This document shows positions 1-10,516 of a stretch of 42,481 nt of DNA, piece after piece. This stretch comes from Flavobacteriales bacterium (GTDB lineage Bacteria; Bacteroidota; Bacteroidia; Flavobacteriales_F; PHOS-HE28): positions 1 to 42,481 of the forward strand of contig JADJTW010000020.1 in assembly GCA_016710965.1 (NCBI GenBank). Reading direction: 5' to 3'. The translations under genes and the position numbers were made by a program. The notes below the pieces were generated by a model. It ran no database searches. It was not told the origin of the DNA and saw nothing but the letters and a program-made list of their open reading frames with translations. Each line of letters starts with the position of its first letter. Positions within the stretch are counted from its first letter, which is position 1.

Positions 1-3000
1 TTCACCCGTGTAGGTGTAAACACCTGCCGTCATCGTCGCCGGATTGAACATGCCGCCGACCACTGGCGAAGGCCCGCTCCAAGATCCACCGGCTTGCGCG
101 CCACCGAGCGCCGCGAAGAGCGAGGTGGCCGGGCTGCTGATGCAGAGCGTGATCCCGCCATCGGTGCCTGCGTTCGGCGGCGCCACTTCGATTATCGTGA
201 CGCTGCTGCTGGCGTTCACGCAGGGTGGAGGCACCGTGATGGTGTAGGTGTACACGCCGGGGTTCATCGTAGCAGGGTCGTATTGTCCACCGATGACTGG
301 CGAAGGACCACTCCATGCGCCGCCGAGATCGGGTGTTCCGCCGAGCTCTGCGAAGAGGTCATTAGAGGCATCGGTAGCGCAGAGCGTTGCGTTCCCTGGT
401 GTGCCCGCGTTGGGCGCGGCTACCACACTCACCGTAACAGTGCTCTGGTCGTTGGGACATGGCGTTGTGCCGTTCACCGTGTAGGTGTACACGCCTGCCG
501 TCATCGTCGCCGGATTGAACATGCCGCCAACCACTGGCGATGGCCCGCTCCAGGATCCACCGGCTTGCGCGCCACCGAGCGCCGCGAAGAGCGAGGTGGC
601 CGGGCTGCTGATGCAGAGCGTGATGGCGCCATCGGTGCCCGCGTTCGGAGGAACCACTTCGATTATCGTGACGGTGCTGCTGGCGTTCACGCAGGGCGGC
701 GGCACCGTGATGGTGCAGGGTGTACACGCCGGGGTTCATCGTAGCAGGGTCGTATTGTCCGCCGATGACTGGCGAAGGCCCGCTCCACGTTCCACCGGCA
801 TCCGGTGTTCCTCCGAGTTCTCCGAAGAGCAGGATCGCTGCATCGGAGGCGCACACGGTTGCATTGCCTGGCGTGCCGGCATTCGGGTTGGTCATTACGC
901 TCACATCGACGGTGGCGGAGACGGCGGGGCACGGCGCAATGCCATTCACGGTGTAGGTGTAGATACCGGTGGGACTGACGCTTGGTGTGAAGGTGCCGTT
1001 CGATGCTCCACCACCAGGTGCCGTCCACATGCCGCCTGGATCGGTGTCCCGTTCAGCCCGGTACTTAGCGCGGTGGTCGGGCTCGAAGAACACAAGGTCA
1101 ATCCTCCATTGATGCCCGCATCAGGCATGGCGCTGATCGTGACTGTAACGTTCGCCGTGGCATTCGGACATGGCGCAGTGCCGGTGACCGTATAGGTGTA
1201 AACCCCAAGCCTCCGTCCCCAAAACCCACCGACCACCGACCACCGCCCCGGGAAACAAACACAACCCCCCGGCAGCGGAAACACACCAGCAAAAAAAAAA
1301 AAAAACCCCCCGGGAGCCCGCCGCCCAGCGCCCGCGGGGGGGCATACGGTGCCGGCACGTGGGGGGGGGGGGCACGGGGGGCGTTCATCGTCGCGGGATC
1401 GATCATGCCACCGACGACGGCGCTCGGACCGTTCCACGTGCCGCCCGTATCAGGTGTTCCGCCAAGCTGCGCGAATAATGAGGCAGGAGCATCGGTGGTG
1501 CAGAGCGCGATCGCGCCGGGCGTTCCGGGATCGGGCGGCGTGTTGATGGTCACCGTCACTGTTGCTTGCTCGTTGGGGCAAGGCGCGGTTCCCGTCACGG
1601 TGTAGGTGTACACGCCCGCGCTCATGGTCGCGGGATCGATCATGCCACCGACCACTGCGCTCGGACCGTTCCACGTGCCGCCCGTATCAGGTGTTCCGCC
1701 AAGCTGCGCGAATAATGAGGCAGGAGCATCGGTGCTGCAGAGCGTGATCGCGCCGGGCGTTCCGGGATCGGGCGGCGTGTTGATGGTCACCGTCACTGTT
1801 GCTTGCTCGTTGGGGCAAGGCGCGGTTCCCGTCACGGTGTAGGTGTACACGCCCGCGCTCATGGTCGCGGGATCGATCATGCCACCGACCACTGCGCTCG
1901 GACCGTTCCACGTGCCGCCCGCATCCGGTGTTCCGCCAAGCTGTGCAAAGAGCGAAGCAGCAGCGTCGGTCGAGCAGAGCGTGATCGCGCCGGGCGTTCC
2001 GGGATCGGGCGGCGTGTTGATGCTCACCGTCACCGTGGCCGTTTCGTTGGGGCAGGGCGCGGTTCCCGTTACGGTGTATGTGTACACGCCCGCGCTCATG
2101 GTCGCGGGATCGATCATGCCAGCGACCACTGCGCTCGGACCGCTCCACGTGCCGCCCGCATCCGGTGTTCCGCCAAGCTGTGCAAAGAGCGAAGCAGCAG
2201 CGTCGGTCGAGCAGAGCGTGATCGCGCCGGGCGTTCCGGGATCGGGCGGCGTGTTGATGGTCACCGTCACCGTGGCCGTTTCGTTGGGGCAGGGCGCCGT
2301 TCCGTTCACGGTGTAGGTGTACACGCCCGCGCTCATGGTCGCGGGATCGATCATGCCACCGACCACTGCGCTCGGACCGCTCCACGTGCCGCCCGCATCA
2401 GGTGTTCCGCCAAGCTGCGCGAATAATGAGGCAGGAGCATCGGTGCTGCAGAGCGTGATCGCGCCGGGCGTTCCAGGATCGGGCGGCGTGTTGATGGTCA
2501 CCGTCACTGTTGCTTGCTCGTTGGGGCAAGGCGCGGTTCCCGTCACGGTGTAGGTGTACACGCCCGCGCTCATGGTCGCGGATCGATCATGCCACCGACC
2601 ACTGCGCTCGGACCGTTCCACGTGCCGCCCGTATCAGGTGTTCCGCCAAGCTGCGCGAATAATGAGGCAGGAGCATCGATGCTGCAGAGCGTGATCGCGC
2701 CGGGCGTTCCGGGATCGGGCGGCGTGTTGATGGTCACCGTCACTGTTGCTTGCTCGTTGGGGCAAGGGCGCGGTTCCCGTCACGGTGTAGGTGTACACGC
2801 CCGAGCTCATGGTCGCGGGATCGCGTCGCACGACGACCACTGCGCTCGGACCGTTCCACGTGCCGCCCGCATCCGGTGTTCCGCCAAGCTGTGCAAAGAG
2901 CGAAGCAGCAGCGTCGGTCGAGCAGAGCGTGATCGCGCCGGGCGTTCCGGGATTGGGCGGCGTGTTGATGGTCACGGTCACCGTGGCCGTTTCGTTGGGG

Positions 3001-4400
3001 CAGGGCGCCGTTCCGTTCACGGTGTAGGTGTACACGCCCGCGCTCATGGTCGCGGGATCGATCATGCCACCGACGACGGGAGAAGGACCGCTCCACGCAC
3101 CACCAGCATCAGGCGTTCCGCCGAGCTGCGCGAAGAGACTTGCAGGAGCATCGGTGCTGCAGAGCGTGATGGCGCCGGGCGTTCCGGGATTGGGCGGCGT
3201 GTTGATGGTCACCGTCACTGTTGCTTGCTCGTTGGGGCAAGGAGCCGTGCCGTTCACGGTGTAGGTGTACACGCCAGCGTTCATCGTCGCGGGATCGATC
3301 ATGCCAGCGACCACTGCGCTCGGACCGCTCCACGTGCCGCCCGCATCCGGTGTTCCGCCAAGCTGTGCAAAGAGCGAAGCAGCAGCGTCGGTCGAGCAGA
3401 GCGTGATCGCGCCGGGCGTTCCGGGATCGGGCGGCGTGTTGATCGCCACCGTCACCGTGGCCGTTTCGTTGGGGCAGGGCGCGGTTCCCGTCACGGTGTA
3501 GGTGTACACGCCCGCGCTCATGGTCGCGGGGTTGATCATGCCACCGACCACTGCGCTCGGACCGCTCCACGCACCACCAGCATCAGGCGTTCCGCCGAGC
3601 TGCGCGAAGAGACTTGCAGGAGCATCGGTCGAGCAGAGCGTGATCGCGCCATCGATTCCCGCATCGACTGCTTGGTTGACCGCGATGGTCAGGGTGGCGG
3701 CATCATTCGGGCATGGGGCTGATCCAGCTACCGTGTACGTGTAGATCCCCGGTGCATCTAACGCTGGGTCGAAACCGCCGCTCGAGGCGCCACCGCCGGG
3801 CGCGGTCCATGTGCCAGTACCATCGGGCGTGCCGCCCAGTTGTGTCACCATCACCACCGAAGCGCTCGTGTTGCATAAAGTGATGCTCGCATCGTTGCCA
3901 GCGTTCGGCGGAGTGCTCTCGGTCACGGTAACAGTAGCCGTCGCGTTCGGACATGGTGTTGTGCCATTCACCGTATAGGTGTAAACGCCCGGGTTCATCG
4001 TGGCCGGGTTGTAGTTGCCGCCCACCACAGCCGAGGGCCCGCTCCACGTGCCGCCCGCCTGCGCGCTGCCGCCCAGCAGCGCGAATAGCGATTGCGCAGC
4101 GTCCGTACTGCACACCGCGAGGCTCGTTGGCGTACCCGCGTTCGGCAGCTGGTAAACCGTCACGTTCACGGTACTGCTCACTGGGGCCCCGCATGCGCCC
4201 CCGCCTCCCACCGTGTACGTGTAGAGGCCCGGCGGATCAACCCCTGGCACGAACGTGTTCGAATGCGCGCCACCACCGGGCATGCTCCACGTGCCACCGG
4301 CTGTTGGCGTTCCACCCAAGGAGGTGAACAGGTTGATGGCTGCTCCATTGCTGCACACCGCCACGTTCGCGCTGGTGCCTGGATCCGCCAGGTTGTCCAC
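1..4400 (-). repeat. About 18 tandem 237-bp (79-codon) repeats
   Basis: The phrase encoding GVYTYTV recurs at almost exactly 237-bp steps: near 4210, 3973, 3736, 3499, 3262, 3025, 2788, 2551, 2314, 2077, 1840, 1603, 1193, 953, 719, 482, 245 and 11, with one expected copy lost in the aberrant stretch at 1203-1385. Units between about 1400 and 3740 are nearly identical in DNA; those at both ends are more diverged. The central units fall into three variants, judged by the bases coding the SLFAQ region. In protein order from 3740 downwards they run R,K,R,K,N,N,K,K,N,N, which suggests block duplication by unequal recombination. Confidence 0.9.
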
Positions 4401-6545
4401 CGTGATGGTCATGCAATCGGTGCTGGTGCATAACGGATGGCCCACTTGATACACGGTGACGCAGTACTGCGTGGTGCCGCCGACCGTGGCCGTCGGGTTC
4501 GCGATGTTCGGGTTGCTCAATCCCGCAACGGGCGACCAGCTATAGACGAAAGCGCCACCCGGGCAATTGGCCACGCCGCTCCATGAGACACCGGCGCCGG
4601 GTCCCTGCGGCGATGCGTATACCACGCCACCCGTACTGTTGTAGAGCGCGTACGATTGCTCGCCGTTGTACAGGTTGCCCGGCGTGTAGCTCAGCGAGAT
4701 CGTGCTTCCGCTGCTTACGGGGATGGAGACGCTTCCTTGCGAACCGTTCGGCAGCCAGTAGGATGCAGGCACGCCGTTCACGGTGATCGTCACGTTCGAT
4801 CCATTGGAGCCGAGTCCCAACAACCCCGTCCATCCATCCCCGAAGGAATCGAACAGCGTGAGCGTGTAATTGCAATTCGTGGGGAAGCCGCCACCGGTCA
4901 CGGTCGCATTCAATTGCACCGGCGTATTGCATGTGCTCGCGTCTGGTCCGGCGTTCACCTGCGGCCCTGGGACGCTGTTCACCGTGAGGGTGGTGTCGTA
5001 AGGGCAACCGAAATTGTCCGTGACGTGATAGACGTAGTTGTAATTCCCCGGAGCGGGTGGTGTCACGCAAGCCTGGTTGCAGTTGCCGTTCTGGCTCGTG
5101 ATGTTCGGTCCTGTCCAGTAGCTGCTGTCGCACTGTGCGCCATAGACTGGCGTGAAGGTGATCAGGTCGTCGTAGAGCGATGGATCGAACGTGATGTCCC
5201 AATCGCAGAGGAAGCCGTTGTCGCTGGCCCACATGTCGCAGATCTGGATCGTCCACGTGCCGTTGAGCTGCGCACCGATGAGCCCACTGAACGGATTCAG
5301 TGATTCGTAGGTGCCGGCTGGCAGCGTGCCGCCTGCATTGTCCACCCAGGTGCCATTGGTCGCTGTGGGGCTCCAGCAATAGGTATAGCATGTGCCCTGC
5401 GCGTTCGGCGTCAAGTCGTTGTCCACAGGAACGCCGAGGAACGTTGCACCGCCGCCCTGCTGGTGCATGATCACCGATTCACCGGTGGGCGCAATGAGGC
5501 TGATGACGAGATCGCCGATGAACGAGTGCTCGATGTCGATGCAGATCGTTCCCAGGTTGGTGGCCGAGGTGAAGGTCTGGCCGGGCGCGAACTGCGTGAA
5601 GGTGACCGTGCTGGTGAAGCACTCACCGACATTGTCGGGCAGGAACACTCCTCCTCCGGCATTCGGATTCGGCAATTCGTTCCACGTGGTGCCGTTCACC
5701 ACACCATTCAAGCACAGTGTTTCGCCCGCACAGCCCGTGAGCGTTCCATTGGTTCCAGTGAAAGTGGGATGCGTGCCCACCATGGTCACCAGGTCCACGA
5801 GGTTGGTGCTGGCGCAACCGTTATTGTCCAACAGGTACAGTTGCGCCGTGTATGCACCGGGCTGCGCATAGGTGTGGTTGATGATAGCTGGGGCGTTGTT
5901 GACGATCACCCCATCGCCGAAGTCCCCCGTGCGCTTGGCGATGGAGTAGCCTGGTGCAGCGAAGGAGGCTGTGCTGTTGAAGGTGACGCTCTCGCCCGGG
6001 CAGATCCGCTGAGGGTTCACACCGATCGTGGCGACGGCAGTTGGCCGAACACAAGGCTGATAGCAGGTGATGCTTCCAGCGAAGACGCCCGTGCCGGTGC
6101 CGTTGCTATGGAAAACGAAAGTGAGGCAGCCTGAAGGATTGCCGGCGCTCGCGTTATTGATCTGCCCCTGTAGTCCCGTGCCGGTCCAGTTGCCGAGGAC
6201 GGGTGCAGCCGTGCTGTTGCCATCGTACACCGTCATGTTGTCGATGGGGGCGCCACCGGCCGTGCTCAAGTTGGAGGTGATCCAGTTGATGCTGATCGCG
6301 CCGCCGGGAACGTCAGGGCAGATCGTGTAGGTGATGTCCTCGTTGTTCGAGTAGCCGCCAGCTCCCTGCCCGCCGCTATCGAGGAAGGCGCCCACGCACG
6401 TGTTCACCGTGCCATTGAACATAGGGAAGGGCTGCGCGAAAGCACTGCTGCATGCCAATACCATCATCGGCACCACGAGGTGCCAGCGAGCGAGACGGGG
6501 TGATCGACGATCGGGCGAGGGAGTCCCGGCGTAACGATGCGTCAT
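1..6545 (-). CDS. Giant repeat-rich secreted adhesin-like protein, 3' end outside the window, frame-broken
   Basis: The start at 6545 gives an N-terminus with a signal peptide ending near residue 38 (ACSSAFAQ). A CUB-like domain follows at about 45-162 (IDNMTVYDG, SGCLTFVFHSNGTGTG), a PKD domain at about 168-258 and a proprotein-convertase P-domain-like module at about 310-455 (ICIDIEHSFIGDLVISL, LNGTWTIQICD). A conserved DSFGDGW module lies near residue 565. From about residue 707 the protein is a tandem array of 79-residue Ig-like units (GGTWSGP, GVYTYTV, APCPN) that continues to the left edge, so the C-terminus and any sorting domain are not visible. Single-base indels break the frame near 2767 (extra G), 2580 (missing G), within 1203-1385, near 1042 (missing C) and near 718. 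The two paralogs upstream on this strand share the N-terminal modules. It is probably an exported, surface-attached T9SS cargo; what it binds is unknown. The indels may be unpolished repeat sequence rather than real mutations. Confidence 0.8.
1203..1385. other. Aberrant low-complexity stretch inside the repeat array (probable assembly artefact)
   Basis: This stretch replaces most of one repeat unit. It contains 15 A in a row (1291-1305), 12 G in a row (1361-1372) and several C and G runs, and resembles none of the neighbouring units. The repeat resumes abruptly after it at the bases encoding the end of GMIDPATM. Reading frame differs on the two sides. It looks like low-quality read ends or gap filling, not biological sequence, although a real insertion cannot be excluded. 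Confidence 0.7.
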
Positions 6546-6586
6546 GCGGTTCGGCAGGGTGGCGGGGCAGGCACCACCGAGCGCAT

Positions 6587-6594
6587 GAAAAATA
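6587..6594 (-). promoter_or_regulatory. Weak -7 box candidate for the giant repeat gene
   Basis: On the minus strand this reads TATTTTTC, one mismatch from the Bacteroidota -7 consensus TAnnTTTG, about 42 bases before the start at 6545. No clear -33 TTG is visible. The 157-base gap between this gene and the stop of the upstream paralog (6703) contains no convincing terminator hairpin, so readthrough is also possible. Confidence 0.3.
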
Positions 6595-6702
6595 GCGGAA
6601 CGGCCTGTTCAATCGCGCCGATCCAACGGGTATTTGACGAACATGTGGGCGTGGGCCACGGATCGCCCGGATCGCCCTATGAATCCGCCGCGAAGAAGAG
6701 CC

Positions 6703-9700
6703 TCAGCGCAAGAGGTTCACATGGCCCATGATCTCGCGCTTCTGGCGCGAGCTCAGGGAGTGGATCTCAAGCTTCCAGACGTACACGCCTTGCGGAAGCG
6801 CCGTGCCGCCGCTGGTGCCGTCCCACTTCTCATAGAGGTCGGTGCTGCTATGTACCAGATGGCCCCAGCGATCGAATATCAGCAGTTCGAATTCTTCCGG
6901 GGAGAGGTCGTTGCCGCTGACGAAGAAGAACTGGTTGTGCTCGTTGCCATCCGGGGTGAAGGCGTTGGGCACCCATACCATGAACTCGTCATGCACTTCC
7001 ACCACGCTGCGCAGAGTGTCGGTGCAGCCCAGTTCATTGGCGACCACCAGCATCACGGGATAGTTGCCACCCACTTCATCAGGGTACTCGATCACGGGGT
7101 TCTGCTCGGTGCTGGTGCCGAAGTCCTCGCCGAAATCCCACCACCAGCTCACCACGTTGGGAAGGCTCAGGTCGGTGAACTGGACGATGGGGTCGTTGAT
7201 CGTGGGCGGATGCGGGTACCACGACATGTCGGCGATGGGCACGGTGATCACGCGCACCATGTCGTCGATGAGCGTATCGGTGATGCAGCCATTGGGCCAG
7301 GTGATCACGGCGCCCAGGTCGTAATTGCCAGCATTGGAGTAGGTATGCACGACGCTGTCCATCGCACCGATCACGTGTCCATCACCATAGCTCCACTGCA
7401 CCTGCGCGAGCAGGGTGGTGTCTTGCAGGATGAAGCGCACGGCGAACGGGGCGCACCCGAAGGTGGTATCGGCGGAGATGACGATCGGTGGTGTCTGAAG
7501 GATCTCGAGCCACGCGCAGGAAGTGATGGCGGGAGTTTCGCAACCATCCTGAAGTGTCACGCACACCGTGTTGCTCACAGGAAGCAGGAAGGTGAAGTTG
7601 TTTTCGAGCTGCGGACCAGCGCCCCAGTCGTAGGTGTAGGCCCCATCGCCACCGGTGGCACCGAAAGCGGTCATGAGCACCGGCAGCCCGTAGCATTCGG
7701 TATCGGGTTCCAAAGGCGTTATGCTCAATGCCGGCCGTACGAAGACCGTCGCGCTCGCCGGTAGCGTGGTGCAGCCATTGGCATCCACCGCAACAACCGT
7801 GTACAGCGTGGTATCGGCGGGGCTCACGCTGTGAGGTCCATTGCCAGCCAGGCCCTGGTTCCATTGCAGCGCGATTGTTCCTGTTCCTCCTTGCGCCGAC
7901 GCTTCCAGATCGGCGAGGCCGGTAAGGCAGATCAACGTGTCAACGGGCGTGGTCACCCATTCAAGCAGCGGTGGTTCGGTGATGGTAGCCGTGAGCGTAT
8001 CCAGGCATCCGTTGCCGGTTGGGCCTTCGCTGATGTATGCGGTGTACGTCCCTGCGCCGATGGTAAGCACATCACCGTCGGATGCGTTCGTGGTCTGCAC
8101 GTTGGTTCCCGAACCATTCACCCACGAATAGTTCCAAGGGCCACCAAGTCCGGTGGTGATCAGCGTGATAGATCCTGTGTTTCCGTTGCACAGCACATCC
8201 ACCACAACACTGTCGTTCTCCAGGAAAGAAGGCGGCGTCACCAGGATCGTATCGGTGGTGAAGCACCAGGGTTGCCCAAAGGGGAATACCCTGACGACGA
8301 ACTCCGTGGGCTGCGTGATCTGCGTTGTTGCATCGGGCGCATTGGGCAAGTCCACTCCGGCGGCCGGCGTCCATTGCCAGGTCACGGGACCCACATTCGC
8401 ACCACAACTTCCAGGGCCTTGCCACAAGGTGCCGGTCGCAGGACCTTGCGGTGAGTCGTACACGGTGCCACCGGCGTAATCAAGTAGCTCGAAGGAGTTC
8501 TCGTTGTTCCAGATGGTGCCCGCCGTCCATTGCAATTGGATGCTGCACCCGAACGGAATGGCGATCGTAACGGTGCTGTTGTTTCCACCCGCAGCCATCA
8601 CGTAGTTGGTGGGCACGCCGTTGATGAGGATGGTGAGCGATGCTCCGCCGTTCCATCCGTCACCGAAGGAATCGTGCATCACCAGGGTCCATTCGCAGTC
8701 GGGCGGTGGCGGGGGGTACGCGACGATCTCGGCGTGCAGTAGCGTTGGCTCGCTGCACGTGGCGCCGAGGATCGCGGTGGCTTCCACCTCGGGCGCGTTG
8801 GTCACCGTCACGGTGATGGTCGTGTCATACGTGCAACCGAAATCATCCGTCACCGTGAAGTCGTAGTCATAGCTGCCGGGAACGGTGGGCGTGAGGCTCG
8901 CCGCGTAGGGGTCACCAGGGTTCGATGTCAACCCCGGGCCGCTCCACATGGCATCAACGATCGTGGGAGTGAATTGCACCAGGTCAGGGTAGAGCGCCGG
9001 ATTGAAGTTGATGTTCCACGAGCAGAGGAAACCATTGTCAATGAGCCAAAGGTCCGTGAAGCTGAAGGTCCACGTTCCATTGAGCGGACAGCCGACCAGG
9101 TTGCTCAAGGGTTGCACGCTGGTGTATGTACCTGGTGTCAACGATGGCCCGGAAGCGGTCGGGGTCGTCATGCCAGCATTCACTGCCTGCACCCAAGTCC
9201 CATTCGGCGCATTGGGCGAGAAGCAATAGTTCCAGCATGTGCCAGGCTGTGGGTTGGCACCGTCGACGAGATTCGCAATGCCCAGGTTGGTGCCACCACC
9301 ACCTTGCTGGTAAAGGATCGTGCTTTGGCCGTTCGGGCATGTCACGGTCATGACGAAGTCACCCATGAAGCTGTGCTCGATGTCGATACAGAGCTCCATC
9401 AGATCATTGACATCGTTCAGCGTCGATCCTGGTGGGAAGAAGGAATAGCTCAACTGGCTGGTGAATGTCTGTCCCACATTATCGGGCAGGTAAACGCCAG
9501 CGCCATAATCAATGGTGGGCAACGCGCTCCAAAGCACTGGGGTCGCAAGGCCGGTAAGGTCCACCGTTCCGCCTTGGCACACGCTCAGATCCGCCGTGGT
9601 CCCGGTGAAGAGAGGAGTTGTACCAGCATGCACTTCAAGGTCCACGGTATTGCTGTTCACGCATCCGTTGTCATCGGTGATCGTGAGCTGCACGAAGTAG

Positions 9701-10380
9701 GCGCCCGGCTCGGCGAAGGCGTGGGTGGCGGTCGCTCCGGTGGCTGTGCTGCCATCATAGAAATCCCATTCGTAGGAGACGATGTTGAAGCCCGGTTGAG
9801 GGAAGGAGGCGGTCGCGTCGAAGGTGAGCACCTCGTCGGGGCACACCAGTGCGGGCAGCGTGGGCTCGTTGTTGATCTGGGCAACGGCAACAGGCGGGAA
9901 GCATGGGATAACACAGGAAATGGTCGCTCCGAAGACACCGGTACCGGTCTCATTGCTGGTGAACACCAACGTCAGGCATCCACTGGGGTTCAGCGGCGAA
10001 GCCAGGATGGTCGCTCCTTGCAGGCTCGTCCCGGTCCACACGCCCAACAAAGGGTCCAACGGCGAGGTGCCATCGTAGATGGCCAGGTTGTCGATGGGGC
10101 TGCTTCCTGTTTGGTCCAGGTTGAAGGTGACGAAGGTGAGGTTGATGTTCTGGCCCGGCACATCGGCGCAGATGGTGGCGGTATAGCTCTCGGAATTATT
10201 GTAACCACCTGCCCCTTGGCCACCGCTATCGAGCAGGGCTCCGGTGCAGGAGTTGATCACGCCATCGGTGATGGTGAAGATCTGCCCTGCCGAGGCACCG
10301 GCGAGGAGCAGGAGGAGGATCGCGAGGAGGGCCCGGGCCGAGCTGTTCCGGGGCTGGGAGGAATGAGAAGTCTCCGGCAT
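6703..10380 (-). CDS. Large secreted CUB/PKD/P-domain surface protein with T9SS type B sorting domain
   Basis: A protein of about 1225 residues. I chose the ATG at 10380 because it is followed by a classical signal peptide (ALLAILLLLLAGASAGQ); longer starts run into the upstream terminator hairpin. Order of modules: CUB-like (IDNLAIYDG), PKD (YEWDFYDGSTATG), P-domain-like (LCIDIEHSFMGDFVMTV, LNGTWTFSFTD), a DSFGDGWNGG module, a SprB-like repeat (VDVLCNGNTGSITL), two C-terminal PKD domains (VQWSYGDGH, WWWDFGEDFG) and a gliding-motility/type B C-terminal domain (VPNAFTPDGNEHNQFF, FDRWGHLV, GVYVWKLEI). Such domains direct export through T9SS in Bacteroidota. It is a tandem paralog of the genes on both sides, reads without a frame break, and lacks the 79-residue repeats. 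The ligand is unknown. Confidence 0.87.
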   Translation of the reverse strand: MPETSHSSQPRNSSARALLAILLLLLAGASAGQIFTITDGVINSCTGALLDSGGQGAGGYNNSESYTATICADVPGQNINLTFVTFNLDQTGSSPIDNLAIYDGTSPLDPLLGVWTGTSLQGATILASPLNPSGCLTLVFTSNETGTGVFGATISCVIPCFPPVAVAQINNEPTLPALVCPDEVLTFDATASFPQPGFNIVSYEWDFYDGSTATGATATHAFAEPGAYFVQLTITDDNGCVNSNTVDLEVHAGTTPLFTGTTADLSVCQGGTVDLTGLATPVLWSALPTIDYGAGVYLPDNVGQTFTSQLSYSFFPPGSTLNDVNDLMELCIDIEHSFMGDFVMTVTCPNGQSTILYQQGGGGTNLGIANLVDGANPQPGTCWNYCFSPNAPNGTWVQAVNAGMTTPTASGPSLTPGTYTSVQPLSNLVGCPLNGTWTFSFTDLWLIDNGFLCSWNINFNPALYPDLVQFTPTIVDAMWSGPGLTSNPGDPYAASLTPTVPGSYDYDFTVTDDFGCTYDTTITVTVTNAPEVEATAILGATCSEPTLLHAEIVAYPPPPPDCEWTLVMHDSFGDGWNGGASLTILINGVPTNYVMAAGGNNSTVTIAIPFGCSIQLQWTAGTIWNNENSFELLDYAGGTVYDSPQGPATGTLWQGPGSCGANVGPVTWQWTPAAGVDLPNAPDATTQITQPTEFVVRVFPFGQPWCFTTDTILVTPPSFLENDSVVVDVLCNGNTGSITLITTGLGGPWNYSWVNGSGTNVQTTNASDGDVLTIGAGTYTAYISEGPTGNGCLDTLTATITEPPLLEWVTTPVDTLICLTGLADLEASAQGGTGTIALQWNQGLAGNGPHSVSPADTTLYTVVAVDANGCTTLPASATVFVRPALSITPLEPDTECYGLPVLMTAFGATGGDGAYTYDWGAGPQLENNFTFLLPVSNTVCVTLQDGCETPAITSCAWLEILQTPPIVISADTTFGCAPFAVRFILQDTTLLAQVQWSYGDGHVIGAMDSVVHTYSNAGNYDLGAVITWPNGCITDTLIDDMVRVITVPIADMSWYPHPPTINDPIVQFTDLSLPNVVSWWWDFGEDFGTSTEQNPVIEYPDEVGGNYPVMLVVANELGCTDTLRSVVEVHDEFMVWVPNAFTPDGNEHNQFFFVSGNDLSPEEFELLIFDRWGHLVHSSTDLYEKWDGTSGGTALPQGVYVWKLEIHSLSSRQKREIMGHVNLLR

Positions 10381-10460
10381 GGGTCGCGAAGGTCGTGGAT
10401 CCGGTGCCATGACGCATCTGCCTACAGCACCGGTGCCTTGGACGGCTGTTCCGCCCGTCA

Positions 10461-10468
10461 CAAAAGCA
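10461..10468 (-). promoter_or_regulatory. -7 box candidate overlapping a terminator tail
   Basis: On the minus strand this reads TGCTTTTG, one mismatch from TAnnTTTG, and directly follows the palindromic terminator of the upstream paralog. The start it would serve is at 10380, about 80 bases downstream. The same terminator-tail/-7 overlap occurs at 14287-14321. Confidence 0.4.
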
Positions 10469-10496
10469 ACGGGGCGGTGCCATGGCACCGCCCCGT
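10469..10496 (-). terminator. Rho-independent terminator of the 10517-14176 gene
   Basis: A 28-base perfect palindrome (half-site ACGGGGCGGTGCCA), starting about 20 bases after the TAA stop at 10517-10519. On the minus strand it is followed by TGCTTTTG, which gives a short U-rich tail. Confidence 0.8.
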
Positions 10497-10516
10497 CGTG
10501 ATCGATTCCGAAAGGC

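Noticed and set aside
94..744. Long plus-strand open frames opposite the repeat array (arginine/histidine-rich)
   Set aside because: They are antisense shadows of the repeat gene with biased composition. The minus-strand frame carries the conserved domains.
1343..1400. GC-rich runs resembling a structured RNA or G-quadruplex
   Set aside because: They lie inside the aberrant stretch that most likely is assembly junk, so no biological reading is safe.
1..4400. Regular 237-bp spacing as a CRISPR-like array
   Set aside because: Units are contiguous and protein-coding, with no short repeat alternating with unique spacers.
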